Positions 42,410 to 51,640 are shown, numbered from the stretch's first letter. The stretch is 64,000 bases of DNA from an uncultured Acetatifactor sp. (GCA_910585665.1 CAJUFI010000001.1:62001-126000), one strand, 5' to 3'. Notes: generated from the letters alone by a model not told the origin. Numbers and translations are program-made.

Positions 42410-42982
42410 TTACATAATCGAACAGAAAAACGCTCCGAAATAGGTAACCGTATTCTGACCATTGATATACTTCATTCCGCTTGCGGCGGCAAGCTTTGAC
42501 ACATTGATTCCGTATGCTTCCAAAGAAGACAATGCCTGATTCGGATACCGGCACGGACCGCCGGCCTCTCTGGCACATTTCTGACAGACATGACATCCGC
42601 CCGCCCCCAGATGAAGGATACGCATGAAAGAATCCTCTGTGAACATTTTCGTCACTTTCTGGGACAGTTCACTATGCTTTTTGGCCGCTTCCTGCATCCC
42701 TTCTATATCATAGCTGTCCTCCAGAAGCCCCACTGTCTGATACACAAAAGCATAATCGAAAGTACGGATTGTTTTCATCAATGTATCGATATCGCCAATG
42801 TCCGGCGGGCACATCCAGCACTTGCCGTACTTGCCGCAGGCATTGGATTCGCACAGACTCCGGAAACCGGCATCCAGTTCCACCTGGGAGACCGGAATGA
42901 CGGCTGCTTTGTAAGCTCCCTTCTCCACCATCTGCTCTACCAGACTGTCAAAGAATTTGGCATCTGCTATCTTTTCCACCAT
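42410..42982 (-). CDS. DUF2284 Cys-rich metal-binding protein
   Basis: 190 aa. The two cysteine clusters, CGKYGKCWMCPP (about 49-60) and GGCHVCQKCAREAGGPCRYP (about 132-151), are typical of DUF2284 and probably bind iron-sulfur or another metal. It is cytosolic. Members frequently occur beside corrinoid methyltransferases in acetogens and methanogens. Here it lies between a URO-D methyltransferase and the reductive activator. An electron-transfer role for the activator is plausible, but this is inference. Confidence 0.87.
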   Translation of the reverse strand: MVEKIADAKFFDSLVEQMVEKGAYKAAVIPVSQVELDAGFRSLCESNACGKYGKCWMCPPDIGDIDTLMKTIRTFDYAFVYQTVGLLEDSYDIEGMQEAAKKHSELSQKVTKMFTEDSFMRILHLGAGGCHVCQKCAREAGGPCRYPNQALSSLEAYGINVSKLAAASGMKYINGQNTVTYFGAFFCSIM

Positions 42983-43019
42983 ATTTCTTTCAACCTCCGC
43001 GGGCTAAAATCCCACTGCA

Positions 43020-44168
43020 TCAAATCTTCTCAGGAACTGTCGTAGACAATTCCTTAATTTCCTCTGCATAGTACTGCACCAGCTCAAATTTCGAGCCGGG
43101 CATGAGCCTGTGGTCAGGGCAGGGAATGAATCCGCCCAGAGAAGCCAGGCGCTTCATGCGCTGTATCTCCTGGTCCACCGCGGCTTTGTCCTTCCGGAAC
43201 GCAATCTTATCCATACCTCCTACGCCCAGCATTCCCTTCCCGAATCGGTTGCGTGCGGCCTCGAACTGGTCTCCCCACACGCCTACCTCGATGGGGAACA
43301 TGGTGTTCACGCCGTTCTCGAACCAGGTGGGAAGCAGTTTTTCCGTCACGCCGTCACAGTCCAGGGAAATGATGTCAATGCCGTACTGGCGGCAGAGATC
43401 GTTCCTCTTCTTGTAATGTTTTGCACAAATCTCATCAAACAGACCCGGATCCAGAAGCGGTCCGTTCTTGAAGCAGATATCCTCCCAATAGTGGGCGAAA
43501 TCGAACTTCGCGCCGGTCTCCAGGACTGCCTTTGCGCACTGATACTGCATCTCTGCATAAGTGTCCACGATGTCGGCAAAGAGTTCCTCGTCCTCGTCAT
43601 ACATCAGATAGCTCATCCCCACCACGGAGACCATATCCCTGATCTGTCCCGCCACGCTGCCCAGATGCAGGCCTACGGGAACGTCATCGGGCCTGGTCTC
43701 ATTGAAATGTCTGAAATACTCCAGGTCGATGCGCTCCGGGGCATACTGCATCCTGGGCTTGTAAAGCGTCTCGAAGGCCTCCCTGTCCTTGAGCAGATAA
43801 TCGTCCTCGGAAGGGATGGACGTGATGCCCGGCTTCACTCGCTCAATCAGCCCGTTTCCGTTCTGGACCCTCTTCGTGCCGTCCGGCAGCACTTCCAGTA
43901 CCTTTACCTCGAATCCCGGATACAGCCCATTGGCGGGACCCACCATCCGCTGCCAGTTGAAGTCCCAGCCGATGATGCGGTCCAGTTCCCTGTCCGCATC
44001 GTTTCCGTCTCCCACGCTTCCCGCCAGGTCTTTTGAAATCTTCCCCTGCTCAGCCCACTCCTGCAGAAGCTCGCTCCAATAGCCGAAGTGCACCGCCGGG
44101 AAGCGGTCTACGGGCTTGTAGTGCAAAATGTTCATGGCACGTTCTCTGTTCGTCATTTCCTTGACCAT
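43020..44168 (-). CDS. URO-D-fold methyltransferase, subfamily without the classic HxC...C site
   Basis: 382 aa. The TIM-barrel fold of the uroporphyrinogen decarboxylase family is seen, with DFAHYWEDICFKNGPLL and IISLDCDGVTEKLLPTWFEN blocks at about 225-280. It lacks a clear MtaA-like zinc triad, though Cys in LDCDG and IPCPDHRLMPG could serve. In corrinoid O-demethylase-type systems such proteins act as substrate:corrinoid methyltransferase (component I); that is the likely role. Its last about ten residues (ELSTTVPEKI) come from a minimal element-A palindrome at 43032-43054, which supplies the C-terminus. It heads the two-gene URO-D/DUF2284 segment in the operon. Confidence 0.85.
   Translation of the reverse strand: MVKEMTNRERAMNILHYKPVDRFPAVHFGYWSELLQEWAEQGKISKDLAGSVGDGNDADRELDRIIGWDFNWQRMVGPANGLYPGFEVKVLEVLPDGTKRVQNGNGLIERVKPGITSIPSEDDYLLKDREAFETLYKPRMQYAPERIDLEYFRHFNETRPDDVPVGLHLGSVAGQIRDMVSVVGMSYLMYDEDEELFADIVDTYAEMQYQCAKAVLETGAKFDFAHYWEDICFKNGPLLDPGLFDEICAKHYKKRNDLCRQYGIDIISLDCDGVTEKLLPTWFENGVNTMFPIEVGVWGDQFEAARNRFGKGMLGVGGMDKIAFRKDKAAVDQEIQRMKRLASLGGFIPCPDHRLMPGSKFELVQYYAEEIKELSTTVPEKI
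43032..43054. repeat. Minimal element-A palindrome inside the methyltransferase 3' end
   Basis: AGGAACTGTC and GACAATTCCT almost back to back: both ends of element A with the core lost. It overlaps the last codons of the URO-D methyltransferase, so an excision or deletion of an element has reshaped the protein end. Confidence 0.7.
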
Positions 44169-44286
44169 ACCTTTCCGCAGCTGCAGCCTGCAGTTATACG
44201 CTGCAGGCCCTCCACCGGCTCATAAAGCCCGGAGCGCCTCAGCCACTCCTCAACCGCTCTCAGCCGCACTATTCCACAGAGCAGTG

Positions 44287-45303
44287 TCACTTCCCGGATT
44301 CATAAAATTCCTTCACCGCCGCGAAGAAAGCGTCGATATTCTCCCATTTCGAGCGGGGCGGGATATCGCAGCCTGAGGAGATGACGAAATTCGGATACCC
44401 GCAGCAGGCTTCCATGACCTGTAAAGTAGCTGTGCGGATGGACTCCGGCGTGCCGTTGCAGAATTCCCCGGCGGGATCCACATTTCCCATGGCAATGGTG
44501 TCAGCCGGGATATGCTCCATCATCTTCGCCATGTCTATGGCGTTCCCGAAATGATAGGCAGCTGCTCCTGTGTCCAGAATGGAATCGATCATCTGGATGG
44601 TGTTGTTGCCGCAATTATGATAAATAATGATGAAATTATCGTCCTGCACAGCCTCCACCAGCCCCTTCACATAGGGGGCGGAGAACTCTTCCGCCAGGGC
44701 AGGGGACAAAAGCCCCGTCACAGGCTCCGCCAGGACGATTCCGTTTGCACCGGCCTCTTTGTACGCCTTGCAGTACTCTATCAGAAACGCCGTGGCCTTC
44801 TCCATCACCAGATGCACCATGTCAGGCTCGTCATAGCATTCCACCATGATCTCCGTCACGTCCAGAAGCCGGGCAGCCAGTGAAAAGGGACCGATGGCCC
44901 CCGCAAACACAGGCCGATCCGTGATCAGTTCCGTGGCCTTTCTGATCGCGTCCACATAGAGACCGCTTCTGGCGCTTCCCACTTTGGGGACTTCCAAGGC
45001 ACGGGCCTCTTCCTCATCGTGCACGATTCTGCCCACCACCGTAGGGACCTCGCTGTCCGATACCCGAATCTGAGAGCCGAAGCATTCCGCTTCCACGGAG
45101 AGGTCCATCAGGCTTACGGCAGCGGCGGCATCCGTGTGCTCCGCCACCAGCTGCATTCCCTTAGCCTGTCTGTCGCTGTCGGATATCAGCTCGTTCACGC
45201 TGATGCCCAGCAGCTGTACGGCGGGGAATGATAGAATCGGCATTGTCTTTTTCACGGGAGCGTTCTTCAGCTCCTCCAGCCAAGTTCGCATATTTCTTTC
45301 CAT
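44287..45303 (-). CDS. URO-D-fold methyltransferase, MtaA/CmuA type with zinc site
   Basis: 338 aa from the ATG at 45303, 13 bp after AGGAG; a nearby ATG (MRTWLEEL) is possible. It has the zinc-binding signature of MtaA-type methylcobamide transferases, HNCG at about 240 and SSGCDIPP at about 315. It probably moves the methyl group from the corrinoid carrier to the next acceptor (tetrahydrofolate or a thiol), or brings it in. It lies directly downstream of the corrinoid carrier gene in the same operon. Confidence 0.87.
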   Translation of the reverse strand: MERNMRTWLEELKNAPVKKTMPILSFPAVQLLGISVNELISDSDRQAKGMQLVAEHTDAAAAVSLMDLSVEAECFGSQIRVSDSEVPTVVGRIVHDEEEARALEVPKVGSARSGLYVDAIRKATELITDRPVFAGAIGPFSLAARLLDVTEIMVECYDEPDMVHLVMEKATAFLIEYCKAYKEAGANGIVLAEPVTGLLSPALAEEFSAPYVKGLVEAVQDDNFIIIYHNCGNNTIQMIDSILDTGAAAYHFGNAIDMAKMMEHIPADTIAMGNVDPAGEFCNGTPESIRTATLQVMEACCGYPNFVISSGCDIPPRSKWENIDAFFAAVKEFYESGK

Positions 45304-45325
45304 AATATGGCAGGAACTCCTTTCC

Positions 45326-45967
45326 TTAGCAGGCCGCAGCACACAGCTCCACAGCCGCGTCTGCAGCGCTGGCAGCATCAGAAGTATACTTGTCTGCGCC
45401 AATCTTCTTACAATATTCCTCTGTCACAGGCGCACCGCCGATCATAATCTTCACCTTGTCGCGGATGCCTGCCTCCTCCGCTTTCTTCACCACTTGCTCC
45501 ATGACGCCCATGGTGGTGGTCAGCAGCGCGGAGCAGCATATTATCTGGCAGTTCTGCTCGATGGCGGTCTGGACATAGATCTCAGGAGCCACATCCGTGC
45601 CCAGGTCAATCACCTCCAGCCCCTTTCCCTCCATCATCATCTTCACCAGGTTCTTGCCGATGTCGTGCAGATCTCCCTGAACTGTGCCGATGCAGACCTT
45701 GCCCGTGGCCTTCACGCCCGCTTCCGCCATCAGGGGCTTGAGCACCTGTGCGCCCATGTTCATGGCTCTTGCGGCCACCAGCACCTCGGGCACGTACACT
45801 TCGTTGTTCTTGAACTTCTCTCCTACCACGCCCATTCCGTCCAACAGGCCTTCGCTCAAGATCTGCTCCACAGGGATGCCCTCGGCCACCGCCTGTTCCA
45901 CCAGCTCCTTGACGATTTTTGCCTTGCCGCGCTGCAGGTTCTGTGAAATCTCCGCTAAAATACTCAT
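45326..45967 (-). CDS. Corrinoid carrier protein, probable internal translation product
   Basis: 213 aa if read from the ATG at 45967. The four-helix cap (about 1-85) and a B12-binding Rossmann domain with DLHDIG (histidine is the lower cobalt ligand) match MtaC/MtbC-type carriers at their normal length. A strong ribosome site, AAAGGAGAGAAGACT, precedes it although it lies inside the fused reading frame. It carries the methyl group between the two URO-D enzymes. This entry overlaps the fusion entry and marks the alternative start. Confidence 0.7.
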   Translation of the reverse strand: MSILAEISQNLQRGKAKIVKELVEQAVAEGIPVEQILSEGLLDGMGVVGEKFKNNEVYVPEVLVAARAMNMGAQVLKPLMAEAGVKATGKVCIGTVQGDLHDIGKNLVKMMMEGKGLEVIDLGTDVAPEIYVQTAIEQNCQIICCSALLTTTMGVMEQVVKKAEEAGIRDKVKIMIGGAPVTEEYCKKIGADKYTSDAASAADAAVELCAAAC

Positions 45968-46903
45968 AGTCTTCTCTCCTTTGCTTTCTGCATTGATATG
46001 GTTGGTTTGTACCTTGGTACGATATTGGTTCGGGGTCATGGAAAACTGCGCCTTGAACAGCTGGTAGAAGGACGGCACATCCTTCAGGCCGCAGCTGTAC
46101 ACAATCTGTTCATTGGTCATCCGGCTTTCCCGCAGCAGCCTACAGGCCTCCGTCAACCGGACCCGGCGCAGGTAGTCGGAAAAATGTTCTCCCGTGACCC
46201 GATGGAACAACTTGCTTAAATAGGATTTGCTCAGGAACAGGGAATCCGCAATCGCCTCCAATGTCAGCTCCTTCTCAAAGTAGCGGTCCAATACGGCACG
46301 GATGACGGAAGTCACTGTCATCTGGTCCTTTGCGAGGACATGGTCGGCTGCGTGGGATTCCTCCAGATGCCGTCTCACCGTGATGAGGAATTCCGTCAGG
46401 TACGACTTCACCATGTCCCGCCATTCCGGCGGTTTTTCCGCTATCTCCATCTCAATCATTTGATAGATTTTCTCTATCGCGTCCAGAGAACGGTTCTTCA
46501 GGCAGATATGTGCCGCCAAAATATCCTCATCAAATATCCCGTAACAGAAACGGGGGCTGTCCGAAGCCGCAAGCTCCTCCGGGAACCAGTCGCCTGCGTC
46601 GAACAGAAGATTGCGCACGATGAGCCGTTCTTTCTCATCTTTAGCAAAATATTCGTGGGGGACGCCTACGTTCAGGATATAGATATCCCCCTTTCTGCAT
46701 TCCAAAACCTTATTCCAAATGCAGTGGACGCCGCTCCCCTCCACCACGATGCTGATTTCCACGAATTCATGGAAATGCAGGTGGGACAACGCGAAATCCG
46801 GGTGGAATATTTTGTCGCACTGAGCCGTATTCTGAAAAATCGGTTCATCTCTCAGCCATTCCTCTTTTCTCATCTTGGACGGCTGTCCGTCTGGGTAAAC
46901 CAT
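45326..46903 (-). CDS. AraC-family regulator fused in frame to a corrinoid-binding methyltransferase carrier
   Basis: 525 aa. Residues 1-~115 are a cupin-like ligand domain (FHEFVEISIVVEGSGVH) and about 205-305 a double helix-turn-helix AraC domain (FLSKSYLSKLFHRVTGEHFS). After a 13-residue link there is a full corrinoid protein (MSILAEISQNLQRGKAKIV at 313 onward) with the cobalamin motif GDLHDIGKNLV and GGAPV. No stop lies between. AAAGGAGAGAAG sits just before the internal ATG at 45967, so the carrier can also be made alone. It follows the truncated URO-D gene by 9 bp, its ribosome site overlapping that stop. Separate AraC and carrier proteins are the norm; the fusion could link methyl-carrier state to transcription. 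Confidence 0.85.
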   Translation of the reverse strand: MVYPDGQPSKMRKEEWLRDEPIFQNTAQCDKIFHPDFALSHLHFHEFVEISIVVEGSGVHCIWNKVLECRKGDIYILNVGVPHEYFAKDEKERLIVRNLLFDAGDWFPEELAASDSPRFCYGIFDEDILAAHICLKNRSLDAIEKIYQMIEMEIAEKPPEWRDMVKSYLTEFLITVRRHLEESHAADHVLAKDQMTVTSVIRAVLDRYFEKELTLEAIADSLFLSKSYLSKLFHRVTGEHFSDYLRRVRLTEACRLLRESRMTNEQIVYSCGLKDVPSFYQLFKAQFSMTPNQYRTKVQTNHINAESKGEKTMSILAEISQNLQRGKAKIVKELVEQAVAEGIPVEQILSEGLLDGMGVVGEKFKNNEVYVPEVLVAARAMNMGAQVLKPLMAEAGVKATGKVCIGTVQGDLHDIGKNLVKMMMEGKGLEVIDLGTDVAPEIYVQTAIEQNCQIICCSALLTTTMGVMEQVVKKAEEAGIRDKVKIMIGGAPVTEEYCKKIGADKYTSDAASAADAAVELCAAAC

Positions 46904-46912
46904 TTATATCTC

Positions 46913-47455
46913 CTAAATCTCTCTGGCCAGCTTATAGATTAAGTCAAAAGCGAACTTCAAATCCTCCATGGAACAATGGTTCTGCACGAAATGCGTGGTA
47001 CAGCAGATCCACCGTTTCCCTCCCGGCAGCCCAAAGACTCTGCGGATCTCCCGCTCCAGCTCCGCCCGGGACAGAATGCCGATAGCCGACTGGACGCAGA
47101 CGCCGCCCAGTATGGTAAAGCGGTCCGCATACTTCTCCAGATAGGTATCGTAGGACATCCCGGCGCTCTCCTGCCATGGGTGCACCACATCCAGCCCAAG
47201 CTGCGCGATGCCGTCCGCCACTTTCATGACACATCCATCCGAATGCAGGCTTGCCAACGCCCCCCTGGAATGGACGTAATCCACCACCCGCTTCATATTG
47301 GCCATGTCAAATTCATAATGGTCCTCGAACGCTGTTACCGATCCCCAAACATCCGCAATCTCTTCCGACAGATTGGCCGAGACCCAACCGTAGATTGGCT
47401 GTCTGTCCAAAGGTTTCCCCTGTATGGCATTCCGCACTCTTTCGGTACTATCCAT
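46913..47455 (-). pseudogene. URO-D-fold methyltransferase with large in-frame internal deletion
   Basis: 180 aa from the ATG at 47455. The N-terminal 50 residues (MDSTERVRNAIQGKPLDRQP) match a URO-D protein start, then it jumps directly to the C-terminal half (VVDYVHSRGALASLHSDGCV; DVVHPWQESAGMSYDTYLEK; GGVCVQSAIG). About 150 residues of the barrel are missing compared with its usual 340. The frame is intact, so a short protein is still translated and its stop couples to the AraC-corrinoid gene. It is first gene in the operon. I infer it is inactive; a regulatory or structural role is possible. Confidence 0.7.
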
Positions 47456-47623
47456 AATACCGCATCCCTTCTTGAACAGATTTTCTGTCAATATAGCACA
47501 AATCAAAAGGGAATGAAATAGGGTTCAAGTGCCATTTACCTGCAAATCAGGAAACAAAACCACACACTATCTCCGCTTTCTCCGGCGCATCCGCTTCTGT
47601 CGCCACCGTGCCGTCAGTCTGCC

Positions 47624-49858
47624 TTACATGGGACATTTTCCGGATAAATCTTGCATTTCCCTCATGTCCCTTTTCAGCCCCTCAAAATCGAGATAATCCT
47701 CAATGAACTGTTTCCGCAGAAAATCCAGGGGAATGAACTCATTGTATTTGCCGTTGATCTGGATTTTGTCCGGAAGAGGCAGGCTGTACAGGTCCAGATC
47801 CGAGCGCAGGATATCCCTTATGATATCCTCCAGCTGTTCCCTGTTTCCATCGAAGACCACCTCAAGGTACAGGCAGGTGCTCCAGGGTATCTTGCTCTTA
47901 ATTTTCCTCTGGCGCAGCGCGTAGTGGAGCGTCACCAGCTGCCTTGTCCCTATCCAGGGGAAAACGGCGAACTTGTGTTTGGAAATCTCTGTCACCAGGT
48001 TCTCCAGAATGCCGCTGTTGCGGGCGATATACTGGATTTCCGTAAGGCGCTCCTGGCTGCGGCCGCTTAAGTACAGATAGGGGTCGTCCCGCTCCAGGAC
48101 GCTGCGCACCTTCCGAACCAGCACCGTATGGAGCTCCGCCTCGAAATCCCGGTCCCAGTCCACCACGGAGATGCCAGGCACCTTCTTCACGAACAGCACC
48201 TTGGACTTCACGTTGATGTCCACCGTCTCCCAGGACATGCCGGCCAGCGCGAACCGGGTGCCTACGGGATAGGTCTTGTCCACGGTGCCGATGGTCCGAT
48301 TCTCCTCCTTCACCAACAGGTATTCCGGCGCCAGGAACACTGTCAGGAATTTATGGCTGTTCACTTCCTTTTCACCGGCCCGTCCGATCAGCAGGCCGCC
48401 GTGCTCGCTGCGCTCCAGCTGCTCGATATAAATCAGATGTTTCAGCAGCCTCTGATAGTCCTCCTGGGAAATCTTCCGGAACGCCCCGAGGCTCAGCACT
48501 GCCTGGGCCAGACCGGCGGGGGACATCTCCCCGTTGCTCTTCAGGATGCTCATGGTCTGGTGGTACAGCAGGTTGTAGGCATGATGCCTGGGGGGGATGG
48601 GCTCCATCCAGCGGTCCCGCAGGTACAGCTCGATAATCGCTATGGTCCGGATGAACTCCCAGTTGATCGGCCCCAGGATGTCCGAGGAATTGATTTTGAT
48701 GCTCTCCACGAAGGTGAACAGCAGCTGGGGCACCTGTCCCCGCCGCCCGCAGCGCCCCAGACGCTGGGCGAAACTGGAGACATTCAGGGGCGCGCCTATC
48801 TGCACTGCCTGATCCAGGGAGCCGATGTCGATGCCCAGCTCCAGGGTCACGGTGGCACCGGTGACAATCTTCTCGTCGGCGGACTTCATCTCATCCTCCG
48901 TGGTTTCCCGGAGCAGGGCCGAGACATTGCCGTGATGGACCCGGTATACGTCAGGAGCTTTGTGTTTCAACGCAATATCGCGTATATGGGCCATGATGAG
49001 TTCAATCTCCTCCCGGCTGTTGGCGAAGATGATCGTCTTCTTGTCCAGAGTCTGGCGGAAGAGATATTCGTAATGCTCCCTGTCCCCGATGTCCCCGCCG
49101 GTGTCCACGTCCACCACGTTCTGGCTGCCGTTCCGCTCCACGAAATCCCGTTTGTCGGCATAGTTCACGAAGCGCTCGATGTGCAGGCGCACTTTCCGCT
49201 TCCCCTCCTCCGCCACGGGCGCGGCACATCTTCTGCCTGTCCCGGTGTTCAGCCAGTCCTGGGCCAGGGACACGTCCCCTAAGGTGGCGGAGAGCCCTAT
49301 CCTGCGGGGATTGGCTCCCGTCAGGGCCTTCAGCCGCTCCAGGACGCACAGAAGCTGGAGCCCCCGCTCGTCCCGCATGAAATAATGCACCTCGTCAATG
49401 ATGACGAAGCGCAGGTCGCAGAACATGTTCAGGCAGGCACCCCGCTTATTGGTGACCAGGCTCTCCAATGACTCCGGCGTAATCTGCAGGATGCCCTCCG
49501 GATGCTTGATCAGCCGGTCCTTCTTGTCCACGGATGCATCCCCGTGCCATTTGGTGACAGGGATATTGGAGTCCAAAAGCAGCTGTTCCAGACGCTTGAA
49601 CTGGTCGTTGATCAGCGCTTTCAGGGGAGAGATATACATGACCCCCACCGAGCGGGCCGGTTTCTCATATAGATGCGTTAGCACGGGAAGGAAAGCCGCC
49701 TCCGTCTTGCCGGAAGCCGTGCCGGAGGAAAGCAGCAGATTGTCATCGCTGTCGAAGATCACCTGACAGGCCGCCACCTGGTTGCCATGCAGCTCTTCCC
49801 ATTTATTTTCATAGATGAAATCCTGTATAAAAGGCGCAAGCCTGTTGAATACGTCCAT
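47624..49858 (-). CDS. Lhr-like superfamily 2 helicase (BrxHI-like)
   Basis: 744 aa. Helicase motifs in order: SSGTASGKTEAAF (Walker A, about 40), FVIIDEVHYF (DEVH, about 150), IGLSATLG (III), TIIFANSREE, GATVTLELGIDIGSLDQA (V) and QRLGRCGRRGQ (VI). The C-terminal domain resembles Lhr-type helicases. In BREX type 2 loci a helicase of this sort (BrxHI) accompanies the DUF2791 ATPase (BrxD). Here the two are separated by an AT-rich AAA/nuclease-like gene and a plus-strand SUKH-LRR gene. It likely translocates on DNA or RNA in a defence-like or genome-maintenance complex. Confidence 0.88.
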   Translation of the reverse strand: MDVFNRLAPFIQDFIYENKWEELHGNQVAACQVIFDSDDNLLLSSGTASGKTEAAFLPVLTHLYEKPARSVGVMYISPLKALINDQFKRLEQLLLDSNIPVTKWHGDASVDKKDRLIKHPEGILQITPESLESLVTNKRGACLNMFCDLRFVIIDEVHYFMRDERGLQLLCVLERLKALTGANPRRIGLSATLGDVSLAQDWLNTGTGRRCAAPVAEEGKRKVRLHIERFVNYADKRDFVERNGSQNVVDVDTGGDIGDREHYEYLFRQTLDKKTIIFANSREEIELIMAHIRDIALKHKAPDVYRVHHGNVSALLRETTEDEMKSADEKIVTGATVTLELGIDIGSLDQAVQIGAPLNVSSFAQRLGRCGRRGQVPQLLFTFVESIKINSSDILGPINWEFIRTIAIIELYLRDRWMEPIPPRHHAYNLLYHQTMSILKSNGEMSPAGLAQAVLSLGAFRKISQEDYQRLLKHLIYIEQLERSEHGGLLIGRAGEKEVNSHKFLTVFLAPEYLLVKEENRTIGTVDKTYPVGTRFALAGMSWETVDINVKSKVLFVKKVPGISVVDWDRDFEAELHTVLVRKVRSVLERDDPYLYLSGRSQERLTEIQYIARNSGILENLVTEISKHKFAVFPWIGTRQLVTLHYALRQRKIKSKIPWSTCLYLEVVFDGNREQLEDIIRDILRSDLDLYSLPLPDKIQINGKYNEFIPLDFLRKQFIEDYLDFEGLKRDMREMQDLSGKCPM

Positions 49859-49874
49859 TGTGTAATCTCCATGT

Positions 49875-51605
49875 CTAATATGACTTTACCGGCACCTCAG
49901 AACTGAAATGCTTATGATAGTGCTTCAGCAGTACATCCGCTATATTTCTGTAGCAAATGTCTCCTACGGTTCTTTCTTCCCCTAAATAGAACACTTCCTT
50001 TGTAATTCGTTTTGTCCTGGAAATCCTTTCCTTTATTTCATTTATCACGGTGTCGTTGTTAAGCCACCTTACTTGATTTTCATCTATATTGGTACTTTTT
50101 TTAATTTCTATCAGCCGTATCGTATCCTGTTCCGGAATCACGATATCTATCTCCGCTGTAAGCACCTGCTGCTGTGTATATATTCTGTTATTATATTTAT
50201 ATAACCTATGTTTTGAACATTTTCTGGCTGTTTTAAATTTACCGTTTCCGTAATTCTTTAGGCATACCAAAAGTTCATGATCTTTTTCAATTCCCTTTAT
50301 GAATTCCAGTGTAACAATTCCTTCTAACAATCTGCCCATAGCTGTAGACTCAATCTTGGCGGCCAACGCTTCTGAATCTTCATCGCTGAGACCTATGTCA
50401 GCGGCCCTGATCCTATTTGATATAGCTCCGGCAATCATGTACAGCAAACTGTGCAAAATCGTCAAATCATCCGCCCGGACCGACCCATCGTCAAATTTAT
50501 CTTCTGGAATCAGGCTTAAATCGTATAGCAGCCCCATTTTTGTGAACAATTGGTCAATGATACCTAGCTGCTCTTTTGTCAGCGGAATCTGAGAAATTCC
50601 GAAACTTAAATCATATTCCCTGAATGCATCCTCCACACTGTCTACCGTAATTTGGGTTCTTTCTGTCTTTGTAATATCGATTTGATGATACCCCACCAAT
50701 CTTCTATATGCATTTTCATTTGTCAAAGCTCTGGTCAAATCAGCTCTGGTTATTTCTGATTTTATGGCATCAAGAGTTATGCTTTCTCCTATTAATTTCG
50801 TGTATTTTATAGTAGATTGTACAAATTCTTTTATGTTCCCTTCTACATCCATAAATTCTGCATAATCCGAATTTATAATGCTCAATGCGATGTTCACTCC
50901 GAGAGCACTCTCGATATACCTGTCATCTATCTTTACTGCATCATCCAATATATTTCCATGTTCGATATATTTTCTGATGGCCTGCTCCTTTTGTGCTGTT
51001 GTAGACATATGCATCTGTTTCAACCGGCAATATTCTCCAAAGGGGATATAACTGATATCTACAAGCATCAGCCTGGTATACAACGAATTTTCATCCGCCA
51101 GATTGAACGAAGCGCTTTCTGTACCTGCCAGAATTACTATGATTCCTCTGTTTACCAAGCCATCTATAAATCCTTTCCCTCCAAGAATCAAATCTCTGCA
51201 AAGCGTTATTTCATCTATCAAAATGCATTTTATCTTTCCACAGGAGACGGCATCATCAATAAATGCATTCAATTCCTCCAAAGATGGATACCTCATTTCT
51301 GTCATGTCGGTCAACTTACGATTATCAAAATCATCCCTTGATAGTTCTCTGTCATCAATGGTGACAGACAATGTGATATGAAGTATTTCATCTTCTCTCA
51401 CACCGAACTCCGGAGAATTTATATGCAGATGGTTCAATAGGATGGTTTTCCCGGTTCTTCTCAGACCCACTATACAAATAGCATGGCCTAAGCTTTGGCC
51501 CCTATTGATTTTATTGACGATGTCAAAATATGCATCCCGGCGGTGCAGCCTGTTAAATTGCTCAAGATTCGTATTGAGTACGGTATAAATTCCTTTCTTT
51601 TTCAT
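49875..51605 (-). CDS. AAA ATPase with C-terminal PD-(D/E)XK-like domain (cargo gene)
   Basis: 576 aa from the ATG at 51605; the in-frame extension upstream is relic DNA. The ATPase has IVGLRRTGKTILLNHL (Walker A, about 47) and CILIDEITL (Walker B). The C-terminal part has EIDIVIPEQDTIRLIEIKKS, with D...E.K placed as in PD-(D/E)XK nucleases and the DUF4143 family. It is much more AT-rich than both flanking genes and follows a relic of the DUF2791 ATPase gene end, so it looks like inserted cargo. It is 16 bp from the helicase gene and may be co-transcribed with it. A defence or toxin-like role is likely but unproven. Confidence 0.82.
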   Translation of the reverse strand: MKKKGIYTVLNTNLEQFNRLHRRDAYFDIVNKINRGQSLGHAICIVGLRRTGKTILLNHLHINSPEFGVREDEILHITLSVTIDDRELSRDDFDNRKLTDMTEMRYPSLEELNAFIDDAVSCGKIKCILIDEITLCRDLILGGKGFIDGLVNRGIIVILAGTESASFNLADENSLYTRLMLVDISYIPFGEYCRLKQMHMSTTAQKEQAIRKYIEHGNILDDAVKIDDRYIESALGVNIALSIINSDYAEFMDVEGNIKEFVQSTIKYTKLIGESITLDAIKSEITRADLTRALTNENAYRRLVGYHQIDITKTERTQITVDSVEDAFREYDLSFGISQIPLTKEQLGIIDQLFTKMGLLYDLSLIPEDKFDDGSVRADDLTILHSLLYMIAGAISNRIRAADIGLSDEDSEALAAKIESTAMGRLLEGIVTLEFIKGIEKDHELLVCLKNYGNGKFKTARKCSKHRLYKYNNRIYTQQQVLTAEIDIVIPEQDTIRLIEIKKSTNIDENQVRWLNNDTVINEIKERISRTKRITKEVFYLGEERTVGDICYRNIADVLLKHYHKHFSSEVPVKSY

Positions 51606-51640
51606 GTTACCCCCATTTCCTATCGATGGTCTTCTCAAAT

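Noticed and set aside
46913..47506. Annotating the short URO-D gene as a complete enzyme
   Set aside because: About half of the barrel is missing compared with family length, despite an open frame.
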